Made by a program: the position numbers and the translations under genes. The notes beneath the pieces were generated by a model. That model made no database searches. It was not told the origin of the DNA and saw only the letters and a list, made by a program, of their open reading frames with translations. Shown here one piece after another: positions 55,412-64,000 of a stretch of DNA of 64,000 nucleotides (positions within the stretch are counted from its first letter, which is position 1; every line of letters begins with the position of its first letter). The stretch is from Streptococcus sp. VT 162 (GTDB taxonomy: Bacteria > Bacillota > Bacilli > Lactobacillales > Streptococcaceae). The stretch lies in assembly GCA_000688775.2 (NCBI GenBank), contig CP007628.2:310001-374000 (forward strand). The letters run 5' to 3'.

Positions 55412-58198
55412 TTGTCTAAGAAAAGATTGTACGAAATCGCAAAAGAACTTGGAAAAGAAAGTAAAGAAGTTGTAGCGCGTGCAAAAGAGTTGGGCTTGGA
55501 TGTGAAAAGCCACTCATCGAGCGTAGAAGCAGTTGCTGCTGAACAAATCGCAGCTAGCTTTAAACCTGCACCTGCTCCTAAGGCAGAAGCAAAACCTGCA
55601 GCACCAAAAGTAAGTGTAGAAAAGAAAGTTGAAAAGCCTGTATCAGCTAAACCAGTTGTCGCTAAGGAAGAAAGTAAACCAGCTACACCTGCAGCTCCTA
55701 AGGAAGAAAAAGTAGTGGCCGCAAGACCACAGAGTCGAAACTTCAAGGCGGAGCGTGAGGCGCGTGCCAAAGAGCAGGCAGAACGACGCAAACAAAACAA
55801 GGGCAACAACCGTGACCAACAACAAAACGGCAACCGTCAGAAAAACGACGGCCGTAATGGTGGCAAACCTGGTCAAGGTAACCGCGACAATCGCCGATTT
55901 AACGACCAAGGGAAAAAACCACAAGGTCAAGGAAATCGTGGCAATGATCGCCGTCAGCAACAAGACTTCCAGCCCAAGCAAGTTGGCCCACGTGTTGACT
56001 TTAAAGCCCGTGCAGCAGCCCTAAAAGCAGAGCAAAATGCAGAGTACGCACGCTCAAGCGAGGAGCGCTTCAAACAATCGCAAGCTGCCAAAGAAGCCTT
56101 GGCTCAAGCTAACAAACGCAAGGAACCAGAGGAAATCTTTGAAGAAGCTGCTAAGCTAGCTGAACAAACGCAGCCAGCCGTAACAGTAGCTCCTGTAGCG
56201 AAAGAAGCGCCAGTGGATACACGTCGTAAAAAACAAGCTCGACCAGACAAAGAACGTGACGATTATGATCACGAAGAAGATGGTCCTAGAAAACAACAAA
56301 AGAATCGAAGTAGTCAGAATCAAGTGAGAAATCAAAGAAATAGTAACTGGAATAACAATAAGAAAAATAAAAAAGGGAACAAGCAAAACAACCGTAACCA
56401 GACTCCAAAACCTGTTACAGAGCGTAAGTTCCACGAATTGCCAACAGAATTTGAGTATACAGATGGTATGACTGTTGCGGAAATCGCAAAACGTATCAAA
56501 CGTGAACCAGCTGAAATCGTTAAGAAACTCTTTATGATGGGTGTCATGGCCACACAAAACCAATCCTTGGATGGAGAAACAATTGAACTCCTCATGGTGG
56601 ATTACGGTATCGAAGCCAAACAAAAGGTTGAAGTGGATAATGCCGACATCGAACGTTTCTTTGTCGAAGATGGCTATCTTAATGAAGATGAATTGGTTGA
56701 GCGTCCACCAGTTGTAACCATCATGGGACACGTTGACCATGGTAAGACAACCCTCTTGGATACCCTTCGTAACTCTCGTGTAGCGACAGGTGAAGCAGGT
56801 GGTATCACGCAGCATATCGGTGCCTACCAAATCGTTGAAAATGGCAAGAAGATCACCTTCCTTGATACACCGGGACACGCGGCCTTCACCTCTATGCGTG
56901 CGCGTGGTGCTTCTGTTACCGATATTACCATCTTGGTCGTTGCAGCCGACGACGGGGTTATGCCTCAGACTATCGAAGCCATCAACCACTCAAAAGCGGC
57001 AAACGTTCCAATTATCGTGGCTATCAACAAGATTGATAAACCAGGTGCCAACCCAGAACGCGTTATCGGTGAATTGGCAGAGCATGGGGTCATGTCAACA
57101 GCTTGGGGTGGAGATTCTGAATTTGTTGAAATCTCAGCTAAGTTCAACCAAAACATTGAAGAATTGTTGGAAACAGTCCTTCTTGTGGCTGAAATCCAAG
57201 AACTCAAAGCAGACCCAACAGTGCGTGCGATCGGTACGGTTATCGAAGCGCGTTTGGATAAAGGAAAAGGTGCGGTCGCAACCCTTCTTGTGCAACAAGG
57301 TACCTTGAATGTCCAAGACCCAATCGTTGTCGGAAATACCTTCGGTCGTGTCCGTGCTATGACAAATGACCTTGGTCGTCGTGTCAAGGTTGCTGGTCCA
57401 TCAACACCAGTTTCTATTACAGGTTTGAACGAAGCGCCAATGGCTGGTGACCACTTTGCCGTTTACGAAGATGAAAAATCTGCGCGTGCAGCCGGTGAGG
57501 AACGTGCGAAACGTGCCCTTATGAAACAACGTCAAGCTACCCAACGTGTCAGCCTTGAAAACCTCTTTGATACACTTAAAGCTGGTGAGCTTAAGTCAGT
57601 TAACGTTATCATCAAGGCCGACGTACAAGGTTCTGTTGAAGCCCTTTCTGCCTCACTTCAAAAGATCGATGTAGAAGGTGTCAAAGTTACCATTGTCCAC
57701 TCGGCAGTCGGTGCTATCAACGAATCTGACGTGACTCTTGCGGAAGCTTCAAATGCCTTTATCGTTGGTTTCAACGTACGCCCTACACCACAAGCGCGTC
57801 AACAAGCGGAAGCTGACGATGTAGAAATCCGTCTCCACAGCATTATCTATAAGGTTATCGAAGAGATGGAAGAAGCCATGAAAGGGATGCTTGACCCAGA
57901 ATTCGAAGAAAAAGTTATCGGTGAAGCAGTTATCCGTGAAACCTTCAAGGTATCTAAAGTGGGAACCATCGGTGGATTTATGGTTACTAGCGGTAAAGTT
58001 ACCCGTGACTCGAAAGTTCGTGTTATTCGTGACGGTGTCGTTATTTACGATGGTGAACTTGCAAGCTTGAAACACTACAAAGACGACGTCAAAGAAGTTA
58101 CAAACGGTCGTGAAGGTGGATTGATGATTGATGGCTACAATGATATCAAGACTGATGATGTGATTGAGGCGTATGTCATGGAAGAAATCAAACGATAA
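55412..58198 (+). CDS. infB: Translation initiation factor IF-2
   Basis: IF-2 is the GTPase that places initiator tRNA on the ribosome. The product is 928 residues from TTG at 55412, seven bases after GAGGAGG; an ATG just upstream is out of frame. A small N-domain (1-50) and a long charged, Asn/Gln/Arg-rich linker (about 55-340) precede the IF2N domain and the G domain. The GTPase motifs are [14 protein letters not shown] and NKID. Domains II-IV follow to the end. Confidence 0.97.
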   Translation: MSKKRLYEIAKELGKESKEVVARAKELGLDVKSHSSSVEAVAAEQIAASFKPAPAPKAEAKPAAPKVSVEKKVEKPVSAKPVVAKEESKPATPAAPKEEKVVAARPQSRNFKAEREARAKEQAERRKQNKGNNRDQQQNGNRQKNDGRNGGKPGQGNRDNRRFNDQGKKPQGQGNRGNDRRQQQDFQPKQVGPRVDFKARAAALKAEQNAEYARSSEERFKQSQAAKEALAQANKRKEPEEIFEEAAKLAEQTQPAVTVAPVAKEAPVDTRRKKQARPDKERDDYDHEEDGPRKQQKNRSSQNQVRNQRNSNWNNNKKNKKGNKQNNRNQTPKPVTERKFHELPTEFEYTDGMTVAEIAKRIKREPAEIVKKLFMMGVMATQNQSLDGETIELLMVDYGIEAKQKVEVDNADIERFFVEDGYLNEDELVERPPVVTIMGHVDHGKTTLLDTLRNSRVATGEAGGITQHIGAYQIVENGKKITFLDTPGHAAFTSMRARGASVTDITILVVAADDGVMPQTIEAINHSKAANVPIIVAINKIDKPGANPERVIGELAEHGVMSTAWGGDSEFVEISAKFNQNIEELLETVLLVAEIQELKADPTVRAIGTVIEARLDKGKGAVATLLVQQGTLNVQDPIVVGNTFGRVRAMTNDLGRRVKVAGPSTPVSITGLNEAPMAGDHFAVYEDEKSARAAGEERAKRALMKQRQATQRVSLENLFDTLKAGELKSVNVIIKADVQGSVEALSASLQKIDVEGVKVTIVHSAVGAINESDVTLAEASNAFIVGFNVRPTPQARQQAEADDVEIRLHSIIYKVIEEMEEAMKGMLDPEFEEKVIGEAVIRETFKVSKVGTIGGFMVTSGKVTRDSKVRVIRDGVVIYDGELASLKHYKDDVKEVTNGREGGLMIDGYNDIKTDDVIEAYVMEEIKR

Positions 58199-58313
58199 TA
58201 GAGAAACGATAGCCAATTTGACTCGTCGTCAACAGCGCCTTGATGAACCTCAGTTCTATCTAAGGCTTGTTTCCTAGATTCAAATGGCTCTAGTTCCTCT
58301 ATCTAACAGAAAT

Positions 58314-58338
58314 AGCTAGGTCTGCTGGCCTAGCTTTT
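58314..58338 (+). terminator. Weak hairpin between infB and rbfA
   Basis: AGCTAGG and CCTAGCT pair, followed by only TTTT then GG. It probably allows read-through into rbfA. Confidence 0.4.
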
Positions 58339-58363
58339 GGTTCAAAGTAGAGAAAGGAATATC

Positions 58364-58714
58364 ATGGCAAATCATTTCCGTACGGATCGTGTGGGCATGG
58401 AAATCAAGCGTGAAGTCAACGAGATTTTGCAAAAGAAGGTCCGTGATCCGCGTGTCCAAGGTGTGACCATTACAGATGTTCAGATGCTGGGTGACTTGTC
58501 TGTTGCCAAGGTTTACTACACCATTTTGAGTAACCTTGCTTCGGATAACCAAAAAGCTCAAATCGGGCTTGAGAAAGCAACTGGTACCATCAAACGTGAA
58601 CTTGGTCGCAATTTGAAATTGTACAAAATCCCAGATTTAACCTTCGTCAAAGACGAATCCATCGAATATGGAAACAAGATTGACGAGATGCTACGCAATC
58701 TGGATAAGAACTAA
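58364..58714 (+). CDS. rbfA: Ribosome-binding factor A
   Basis: RbfA is a cold-shock 30S maturation factor. The product is 116 residues from the ATG at 58364 (AGAAAGGA upstream). The KH-like fold shows [34 protein letters not shown] and [18 protein letters not shown] (quoted in part). Its stop codon is shared with the first base of a BOX element. Confidence 0.95.
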   Translation: MANHFRTDRVGMEIKREVNEILQKKVRDPRVQGVTITDVQMLGDLSVAKVYYTILSNLASDNQKAQIGLEKATGTIKRELGRNLKLYKIPDLTFVKDESIEYGNKIDEMLRNLDKN

Positions 58715-58830
58715 TACTCTTCGAAAATCAAATTCAAACCATGTCAGCGTCGCCTTGCCGTACTCAAGTACAGCCTGCGGCTAGCTTCCTATAGCTTCCT
58801 AGTTTGCTCTTTGATTTTCATTGAGTATAA
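58714..58830. repeat. BOX element (boxA-boxC) with a 10-bp tandem duplication
   Basis: The left end is ATACTCTTCGAAAATC and the right end is TTTGATTTTCATTGAGTAT; boxB is missing. TAGCTTCCTA occurs twice in tandem at 58782-58801. The element begins inside the rbfA stop codon and supplies part of its 3' UTR. Confidence 0.9.
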
Positions 58831-58831
58831 G

Positions 58832-58856
58832 AAAGAGGGGGTACCCCTCTTTTTTC
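58832..58856 (+). terminator. Terminator of the infB-rbfA operon
   Basis: AAAGAGGGG and CCCCTCTTTTTT around GTA. Confidence 0.92.
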
Positions 58857-58920
58857 TTGTCAGAGTAGTCCATCTGCTAATCATCAATATGTTGCTCTTG
58901 TAAAAGGCAGTTTAAAAAAT

Positions 58921-58948
58921 TTGTAAATTTCAAATAGTATGATATGAT
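58921..58948 (+). promoter_or_regulatory. Promoter for the EcsC-like gene
   Basis: TTGTAA (58921-58926) and TATGAT (58943-58948) with a 16-bp spacer. Confidence 0.5.
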
Positions 58949-58981
58949 AAAGCTTGATATAAATGAAAAACGGAGAGACAT

Positions 58982-59761
58982 ATGGCTAAACAAGATATAG
59001 CTATGCAAGTGCTGCAACAAGTGGTAAAATTACCCGTAGTCAAAGTTGATCGAGAGAAATTTTTAGTAGAAAAGTTTTCAAAGGAATTAGACCGTAAGGA
59101 TATTCCAACTTTGATTGAACAAGGACCTACTTCTTTGTTGCCTCAGGAAAGCTTGGATCGAGTGGCCAAGGCCTGTATTAAGGATAATGTCTTGCTGGCT
59201 AGTGGAACATCGGTGCTGGCAGGTCTACCTGGAGGCCTTGCCATGGCGATCACTATCCCGACAGATGTAGCTCAGTTTTATGCTTTTTCATTGAAATTAG
59301 CTCAAGAACTAGGGTATATTTACGGATTTGATGATCTTTGGGCATCGCGCAATGAGTTAAGCGAGGAAGCTAAAAACACACTCCTACTGTATCTCGGTGT
59401 GATGCTGGGAGTAAATGGCGCAGGTGCCCTGCTTCGATCAGGCGGTGTGACAGTAGCCAAGCAAGTCATAAAAGTAGTGAACAAGAAAGCCTTGACAAAA
59501 ACTCTTTGGTATCCAATTTTAGAAAAAGTTTTGAAAATTTTTGGTGTCAATCTGACAAAAGGAGGCCTAGCCAAAGGGATGGGGAAAGTGATTCCTATCC
59601 TAGGTGGAGTCATTTCTGGTGGTCTAACCTTTGCGACCATGAAACCGATGGGAGAAAGATTGCAACAGGAATTGTCCAAGCTAGTCAACTACAATGAAGT
59701 GCAATATCAAAGAGACGTTGATACTATCCGAAAAGAGGTCGAAATCATCGAAGGAGAGTAA
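58982..59761 (+). CDS. EcsC-like membrane-associated protein
   Basis: The product is 259 residues. It has a polar N-terminal third, a hydrophobic glycine-rich core (SVLAGLPGGLAMAITIPTDVAQFYAF, shortened) and a second glycine-rich hydrophobic stretch (IPILGGVISGGLTFATMKPMG, in part). The core motif GGLAMAITIPTD is typical of EcsC-domain proteins, which have no known enzymatic role. A GGAGAGACAT site precedes the ATG. The following 60-residue gene is one base away. Confidence 0.65.
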   Translation: MAKQDIAMQVLQQVVKLPVVKVDREKFLVEKFSKELDRKDIPTLIEQGPTSLLPQESLDRVAKACIKDNVLLASGTSVLAGLPGGLAMAITIPTDVAQFYAFSLKLAQELGYIYGFDDLWASRNELSEEAKNTLLLYLGVMLGVNGAGALLRSGGVTVAKQVIKVVNKKALTKTLWYPILEKVLKIFGVNLTKGGLAKGMGKVIPILGGVISGGLTFATMKPMGERLQQELSKLVNYNEVQYQRDVDTIRKEVEIIEGE

Positions 59762-59762
59762 T

Positions 59763-59945
59763 ATGGGATTCATTAAAATTCTAGCCAAGACTTACGGGAA
59801 TTACTTTTTCGTGATGCAAAGCATCAAAGTCCTGAAGAACATGAAAAAAGACGACAATGCTCTAGTAGGTTTCGGGAAAGTACTGCTTGCTGACAAGCTG
59901 ATGGATGTAGCCCAGTGGCTCGCAAAACCAGATGATAAGGAATAA
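59763..59945 (+). CDS. Small conserved protein downstream of the EcsC-like gene
   Basis: The product is 60 residues from the ATG at 59763, preceded by AGGAGAGTA. It is basic and partly amphipathic (FIKILAKTYGNYFFVMQSIK, quoted in part) with an acidic end (AKPDDKE). I do not recognise a family. It sits directly after the EcsC-like gene and before a terminator, so the two form an operon. Confidence 0.65.
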   Translation: MGFIKILAKTYGNYFFVMQSIKVLKNMKKDDNALVGFGKVLLADKLMDVAQWLAKPDDKE

Positions 59946-59958
59946 CTTGAAATGAAAG

Positions 59959-59989
59959 AAACTAGCAGGAACTCTTCTGCTAGTTTTTT
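59959..59989 (+). terminator. Terminator after the EcsC-like pair
   Basis: AAACTAGCAG and CTGCTAGTTT pair and run into T-residues. Confidence 0.9.
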
Positions 59990-60006
59990 AATCTCTTCCC
60001 ATATGG

Positions 60007-60012
60007 TATAAT
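60007..60012 (+). promoter_or_regulatory. Extended -10 for the DUF1858/DUF438 operon
   Basis: TATAAT preceded by TGG; no strong -35. The BOX element at 60032-60116 lies between this promoter and the first gene. Confidence 0.6.
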
Positions 60013-60031
60013 ATAAGCAGTAAAATCATTT

Positions 60032-60116
60032 TATACTCTTCGAAAATCTCTTCAAACCACGTCAGCTTCACCTTGCCTAGCTTCCTAGTTTGCTCTTTGA
60101 TTTTCATTGAGTATTA
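60032..60116. repeat. Short BOX element (boxA-boxC) in a 5' leader
   Basis: It begins TATACTCTTCGAAAATC and ends TTTGATTTTCATTGAGTAT; about 85 bp. The boxA and boxC are fused directly. It would be transcribed as part of the leader of the genes at 60138 onward. Confidence 0.9.
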
Positions 60117-60137
60117 GAACATACAATGGAGGTCGTC

Positions 60138-60371
60138 ATGGACAATATCATCGATGTGTCAATTCCCGTTGCAGAAGTGGTGGACAAGCATCCAGAAGTT
60201 TTGGAAATCCTAGTGGAGCTGGGTTTTAAACCACTTGCTAATCCCTTGATGCGCAATACAGTCGGTCGCAAAGTATCGCTGAAGCAGGGTTCTAAACTTG
60301 AAGGAACTCCTATGGACAAGATTGTCCGCACGCTAGAAGCGAACGGCTATGAAGTGATTGGATTAGACTAA
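60138..60371 (+). CDS. DUF1858 domain protein
   Basis: The product is 77 residues from the ATG at 60138, which has GGAGG five bases upstream. It consists of one DUF1858 fold: IDVSIPVAEVVDKHPEVLEIL, LGFKPLANPLMRNTVGRKVSL (each quoted in part), ending ANGYEVIGLD. In many bacteria this domain accompanies DUF438 or hemerythrin-like proteins, as here. Its stop overlaps the next start. Confidence 0.8.
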   Translation: MDNIIDVSIPVAEVVDKHPEVLEILVELGFKPLANPLMRNTVGRKVSLKQGSKLEGTPMDKIVRTLEANGYEVIGLD

Positions 60372-61705
60372 TGGCAGATGAACGGATTCATATCCTACGG
60401 GATATTTTGTTAGAATTGCACAATGGTGCCTCTCCTGAGTCAGTTCAGGAGCGTTTTGATGCGACCTTTACGGGTGTTTCAGCCATCGAGATTTCCCTCA
60501 TGGAGCACGAGCTGATGAACTCAGACTCAGGTGTCACCTTTGAAGATGTCATGGAGCTCTGTGATGTCCATGCCAATCTTTTTAAAAACGCTGTTAAGGG
60601 CGTCGAAGTAGAGGACACCGAACACCCTGGCCATCCAGTTCGGGTCTTCAAGGATGAAAATCTGGCCCTCCGTGCTGCCTTGATTCGCATTCGGAGACTG
60701 TTAGATACCTATGAGTCTATGGAAGACGAGGAAATGCTTGCGGAGATGCGCAAGGGTTTGGTCCGTCAAATGGGGCTTTTGGGGCAATTTGACATCCACT
60801 ACCAACGCAAGGAAGAGCTCTTTTTCCCCATCATGGAGCGCTATGGTCACGATTCACCTCCAAAAGTTATGTGGGGAGTGGATGATCAGATCAGAGAACT
60901 CTTTCAGACAGCTCTAGCGACGGCTAAGGCACTACCAGAAGTGCCGATTAGCAGTGTAAAGGAAAACTTCGAAGCTTTTGCGACAGAGTTTGAAAGTATG
61001 ATTTTCAAGGAAGAGTCCATCCTCCTCATGATTCTTCTTGAGTCCTTCACCCAGGATGACTGGATTCAGATTGCGGAGGAGAGCGATGCCTACGGCTATG
61101 CCATTATCCGTCCGTCTGAAAAATGGGTGCCAGAGCGCCAGAGTTTCGTTGAGGAAAAGAGCTCAGAGGAGCCCGTACAACTAGACACGGCAGAAGGTCA
61201 AGTGCAGCAAGTTATCGATACACCAGAAGGACAGTTCACCATTACCTTTACCCCTAAGGAAAAGGAAGCAGTACTGGATCGTCATAGTCAACAGGCTTTT
61301 GGCAATGGCTATCTCTCCGTCGAGCAGGCCAACCTCATCCTCAATCATCTCCCTATGGAGATTACCTTTGTCAATAAAGACGATATTTTCCAGTACTACA
61401 ATGACAATGCGCCAGCTGATGAGATGATTTTCAAACGGACGCCGTCCCAAGTCGGACGCAATGTAGAACTCTGCCATCCGCCCAAGTACATAGACAAGGT
61501 GAAGGCCGTTATGAAAGGTCTTCGTGAAGGGGTCAAGGACAAGTATGAAATGTGGTTCAAGTCAGAGTCGCGAGGCAAGTTTGTCCACATCACCTATGCT
61601 GCGGTACACGATGAAAACGGGGAATTCCAAGGCGTGCTGGAGTATGTTCAGGATATCCAGCCCTACCGAGAGATTGATACGGACTACTTCCGTGGATTAG
61701 AATAA
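60371..61705 (+). CDS. DUF438/hemerythrin-like/PAS protein
   Basis: The product is 444 residues. DUF438 (about 10-75) is followed by a hemerythrin-type helical bundle (about 80-235) with potential His/Glu metal ligands in DIHYQRKEELFFPIMERYG and FKEESILLMILLE. A PAS domain (about 315-440) begins with PMEITFVNKDDIFQYYND. This combination suggests a cytoplasmic sensor for oxygen, nitric oxide or redox state. Output is not visible, and it is coupled to the DUF1858 gene. Confidence 0.8.
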   Translation: MADERIHILRDILLELHNGASPESVQERFDATFTGVSAIEISLMEHELMNSDSGVTFEDVMELCDVHANLFKNAVKGVEVEDTEHPGHPVRVFKDENLALRAALIRIRRLLDTYESMEDEEMLAEMRKGLVRQMGLLGQFDIHYQRKEELFFPIMERYGHDSPPKVMWGVDDQIRELFQTALATAKALPEVPISSVKENFEAFATEFESMIFKEESILLMILLESFTQDDWIQIAEESDAYGYAIIRPSEKWVPERQSFVEEKSSEEPVQLDTAEGQVQQVIDTPEGQFTITFTPKEKEAVLDRHSQQAFGNGYLSVEQANLILNHLPMEITFVNKDDIFQYYNDNAPADEMIFKRTPSQVGRNVELCHPPKYIDKVKAVMKGLREGVKDKYEMWFKSESRGKFVHITYAAVHDENGEFQGVLEYVQDIQPYREIDTDYFRGLE

Positions 61706-61714
61706 GGAGAATCA

Positions 61715-61969
61715 ATGAGTTACGAACAGGAATTTATGAAGGAATTTGAGGCCTGGGTCAATACCCAGATCATGATCAACGACATGGCGCACAAGGAAAG
61801 TCAAAAAGTCTACGAAGAAGACCAAGACGAGCGTGCCAAAGATGCCATGATTCGCTACGAAAGCCGCTTGGATGCTTATCAGTTCTTGCTTGGTAAGTTC
61901 GAAAATTTCAAAGCAGGCAAGGGATTCCATGATTTACCAGAAGGCTTGTTTGGTGAGCGAAACTATTAA
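61715..61969 (+). CDS. DUF1912 family small protein
   Basis: The product is 84 residues, acidic and helical (YEQEFMKEFEAWVNTQIMIN, quoted in part). It matches the DUF1912 family of streptococci, whose function is unknown. AAGGAG lies before the ATG, nine bases after the DUF438 gene. Confidence 0.8.
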   Translation: MSYEQEFMKEFEAWVNTQIMINDMAHKESQKVYEEDQDERAKDAMIRYESRLDAYQFLLGKFENFKAGKGFHDLPEGLFGERNY

Positions 61970-62023
61970 AATACAGATACTTTCTTGATTTTTTCCCAAA
62001 ATCTTGATAGAATATCTTTATTA

Positions 62024-62050
62024 AATCCTTGTCAGAGCAGGGATTTTTTA
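62024..62050 (+). terminator. Terminator after the DUF1912 gene
   Basis: AAATCC with TTG pairs with CAGGGATTT, followed by TTTT. It lies just before the next start and may overlap that gene's leader. Confidence 0.6.
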
Positions 62051-62066
62051 TTGAAAGGATTTTATC

Positions 62067-62462
62067 ATGTCAAAGAAACTCCAACGTAAAAAACAATTGC
62101 GAAATAGCCTTCGTCGTTCAGGTGCCTTTTCAAGTACGGTGACCAAGGTTGTAGAAGAGACCAAGAAAGTCGTGAAACACGCAGAAAAGTCTGCCAGCGA
62201 AGCAGGAAAAGTTGTCTCTAAAAAAGTGGAACAAGCAGTAGAAGCGACTAAGGAACAAGCTCAAAAAGTAGCCAATTCAGTAGAAGATTTCGCAGCGACT
62301 TTGGGTGGCCTCTCAGTAGATCGTGCTAAGACTTTCTATGATGAAGGCATCAAATCAGCTGCTGACTTTAAAAACTGGACTGAAAAAGAACTCCTTGCCT
62401 TGAAGGGAATTGGTCCAGCTACCATCAAGAAATTAAAAGAGCACGGAATCAGCTTCAAGTAA
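62067..62462 (+). CDS. Lysine/alanine-rich protein with C-terminal helix-hairpin-helix
   Basis: The product is 131 residues. A very basic start (KKLQRKKQLRNSLRRSG) is followed by Lys/Ala/Val repeats with a histone H1-like character (residues 25-75). A helix-hairpin-helix at the end has ALKGIGPATIKKLKEHGI, a DNA-backbone-binding motif. It probably binds nucleic acid without sequence preference. A GAAAGGA site precedes the ATG. Confidence 0.75.
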   Translation: MSKKLQRKKQLRNSLRRSGAFSSTVTKVVEETKKVVKHAEKSASEAGKVVSKKVEQAVEATKEQAQKVANSVEDFAATLGGLSVDRAKTFYDEGIKSAADFKNWTEKELLALKGIGPATIKKLKEHGISFK

Positions 62463-62475
62463 TCTTTCTTGAGCC

Positions 62476-62504
62476 TTGCATTTCCGAGAAAAACTTGCTA
62501 CAAT
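62476..62504 (+). promoter_or_regulatory. Promoter of the valS operon
   Basis: TTGCAT (62476-62481) and TACAAT (62499-62504) with a 17-bp spacer, directly before the T-box leader. Confidence 0.7.
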
Positions 62505-62511
62505 AAAGCCA

Positions 62512-62719
62512 TCAGAGGTGTTTTGAATCCCACATTTTACAGAAAGTGGCGGTGCTGAGAAGTCCACAAATGTATCAAAACTGGTTGCTGATGGATGAAA
62601 AATGAAATAATATTGTCTTTTTATTATAAAGACGAGAGTTGCGGGCTCTGCCCGAAATTGGGTGGTACCGCGGATAAACACATTCGTCCCTGTCATGTAG
62701 ATGGCAGGGGCGATTTTTT
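62512..62719 (+). promoter_or_regulatory. T-box riboswitch leader (valine)
   Basis: The conserved T-box TGGTACCGCG is at 62663-62672. It is followed by a terminator (TCGTCCCTGTCAT 62684-62696, ATGGCAGGGGCGA 62701-62713, then T6). Stem I is visible as GTTTTGA and TCAAAAC arms. GTA at 62572-62574 is a possible Val specifier. Uncharged tRNA-Val would favour the antiterminator and raise expression of the genes up to valS. Confidence 0.9.
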
Positions 62720-62739
62720 GTAGAAAGCGAGGTAGAAGG

Positions 62740-63300
62740 ATGACAAGAGCAGAGTTGCCAGAACGTTTAGAAACCGAACGGCTAGTCTTACGAGTCCGTA
62801 CCGTGGCTGATGTTGTGGATATCTTTGACTATGCCAGTAGGTCAGAAGTTTCCTATCCAGCAGGCTTTCCGCCCGTCCAGAGCTTGGAAGATGAGATTTA
62901 TTATCTAGAGCATATTCTGCCCGAGCGTAATGAAAAAAACAATCTCCCAGCGGGCTATGGAATTGTCGTTAAAGGAACCGATAAGGTCATCGGCTCTGTT
63001 GATTTCCCTCGTCGTCACGAGGATGATGTCTTGGAGATTGGCTATATCTTACATCCAGATTATTGGGGTTTAGGTTATGTTCCAGAAGCGGCGAGTGCCT
63101 TGATTGATCTAGGTTTTAAAGATTTAGGCCTTCACAAGATTGAACTGGTCTGCTTTGGCTACAATGTCCAAAGTCAACGAGTCGCAGAAAAACTTGGCTT
63201 TACCCTCGAAGCTCGCATCCGAGACCGCAAAGATGCCCAAGGCAATCGCTGTGACGATTTGAGATATGGCTTGCTGAGGAGTGAGTGGGAGGTGATTTGA
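62740..63300 (+). CDS. GNAT-family N-acetyltransferase (RimJ/RimL type)
   Basis: The product is 186 residues from the ATG at 62740; longer in-frame starts lie inside the T-box terminator. The RimJ/RimL pattern is ERLETERLVLR at the start, GYILHPDYWGLGYVPEAASALI for the acetyl-CoA loop (quoted in part) and LHKIELVCFGYNVQSQRVAEKLGF near the end (in part). The acceptor is unknown. It is the first gene behind the valine T-box. Confidence 0.85.
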   Translation: MTRAELPERLETERLVLRVRTVADVVDIFDYASRSEVSYPAGFPPVQSLEDEIYYLEHILPERNEKNNLPAGYGIVVKGTDKVIGSVDFPRRHEDDVLEIGYILHPDYWGLGYVPEAASALIDLGFKDLGLHKIELVCFGYNVQSQRVAEKLGFTLEARIRDRKDAQGNRCDDLRYGLLRSEWEVI

Positions 63301-63878
63301 TGCATCTTTTCATCATTGGGGCTCCAGCTTCTGGGAAAATGACGATTGGTCAAGAGTTATCTCGACTGACGAATGCTACCCTCTTTTATAACCATCAAGC
63401 CATCGATTTTGCACTAGAAATCTATCAGGACTATACAGAGGAAATGTGGGAATTTGTTCGTGGAATTACCTTTTCTTTCCTTGGAGCAAGTGCTAGGAAT
63501 CAGCGATCTGTGATTTTAACAGACGTAATTGATTTTTCAAATCAGTACCAGCTGCTGTATTTGAAGCAAATTCAGGATTTGTTGGATGATTATCATCAAG
63601 AGATTCTGTTTGTTGAGTTGGAAACGACACTTGAAGAGCGCTTACGTCGAAATCGAACGGAGAATCGATTAAAGCATAAACCCTTAAAACGGTATATTGA
63701 GATATCTGAAAGAGAAATTTTGGAGACTGCTGAAACACTTCAATTAAATTCCCAACATCAACCGAATGAGTTGCACCACTACTTTAAAATAAATAATACA
63801 AATCTGTCTGCAGAAGAAGTTGCCAAGCAGATTCAAAATAAAATGAATACAATAGAGAAAGGACAAACACATGTCTAA
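63300..63878 (+). CDS. Small P-loop kinase-like protein
   Basis: The product is 192 residues from the ATG at 63300, which overlaps the preceding TGA and has GGGAGG upstream. The Walker A loop is [11 protein letters not shown] (near 8-18). A lid-like [18 protein letters not shown] and a later AAA/shikimate-kinase-like fold follow. The substrate is not evident. Its end overlaps valS by eight bases, so it is under the same T-box. Confidence 0.7.
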   Translation: MHLFIIGAPASGKMTIGQELSRLTNATLFYNHQAIDFALEIYQDYTEEMWEFVRGITFSFLGASARNQRSVILTDVIDFSNQYQLLYLKQIQDLLDDYHQEILFVELETTLEERLRRNRTENRLKHKPLKRYIEISEREILETAETLQLNSQHQPNELHHYFKINNTNLSAEEVAKQIQNKMNTIEKGQTHV

Positions 63879-64000
63879 AGAACTTTCACCTAAATACAAT
63901 CCAGCCGAGGTTGAGGCTGGTCGTTACCAAAAATGGCTTGATGCTGATGTTTTCAAGCCTTCAGGCGATCAAAAGGCTAAGCCTTATTCAATCGTGATTC
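63871..64000 (+). CDS. valS: Valyl-tRNA synthetase, N-terminal end (partial)
   Basis: The frame starts at ATG 63871 (GAAAGGA upstream) and runs off the window after 43 codons. [19 protein letters not shown] and [11 protein letters not shown] are typical of streptococcal ValS. The upstream valine-type T-box supports the identity. Confidence 0.92.
   Translation, partial: MSKELSPKYNPAEVEAGRYQKWLDADVFKPSGDQKAKPYSIVI

Noticed and set aside
56156..56989. A 277-codon minus-strand open frame inside infB
   Set aside because: It lies wholly opposite the intact IF-2 coding sequence, has no start signals, and its composition follows from the sense strand.

Overview
The window comes from a low-GC Gram-positive, almost certainly a mitis-group Streptococcus close to S. 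mitis, S. oralis or S. pneumoniae. The evidence is three pneumococcal-type BOX repeats, a piu iron-uptake operon, ccrZ-trmB-rimP-nusA-infB synteny, GlnR- and CIRCE-type operators, a YSIRK-type EndoD and several LPxTG wall-anchored proteins. Gene-order comparisons with S. pneumoniae TIGR4 are from memory and should be checked.

Layout. (1) 1-6507, plus strand: tail of a trehalose-6-phosphate hydrolase, then a tightly overlapped housekeeping run (murI, rdgB, phosphodiesterase, CBS protein, degenerate XerD-like protein, scpA, scpB, rluB, yidD). (2) 6539-10263, minus strand: the piuBCDA ABC importer for ferric siderophore or heme. (3) 10497-13606: pepA, a bacteriocin-immunity-like gene and a Na/Pi cotransporter. 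(4) 13939-18683: a GH85 endo-beta-N-acetylglucosaminidase whose 3' end is thrown out of frame by two identical 10-bp tandem duplications. (5) 18801-28805: SnoaL-like protein, WYL regulator, pgk, an antigen I/II adhesin broken by a 29-bp tandem duplication, a FUSC-type membrane protein, glnR and glnA. (6) 29196-41461: a surface-protein island with a membrane-tethered thioredoxin-like protein, a 2237-aa vWA/pilin-module adhesin, a G5-repeat LPxTG protein and a SHIRT-repeat 'periscope' LPxTG protein. (7) 41542-43061: a PadR regulator with two DUF2812 membrane proteins. (8) 43086-48537: the hrcA-grpE-dnaK-dnaJ heat-shock cluster with two CIRCE operators. (9) 48977-58714: HIT protein, ecsAB, ccrZ, trmB and the rimP-nusA-rnpM-ylxQ-infB-rbfA translation operon. 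(10) 58982-64000: EcsC-like protein, DUF1858/DUF438/DUF1912 genes, a helix-hairpin-helix protein, and a T-box leader preceding a GNAT gene, a small kinase-like gene and valS, which runs off the end.

How it fits together. Conserved chromosome-maintenance, stress and translation operons are interrupted by accessory cell-surface loci. Five large sortase-substrate genes lie between 13.9 and 41.5 kb. Two of them (EndoD and antigen I/II) have been severed from their wall anchors by short tandem duplications, so the predicted products are secreted but unanchored. This could be real loss or phase variation, or an assembly scar, because both lie in repetitive coding DNA. The most system-like unit is the thioredoxin-like protein with the vWA adhesin: the adhesin has exactly two cysteines, both outside the signal peptide, and the gene upstream encodes an extracytoplasmic CPHC oxidoreductase.
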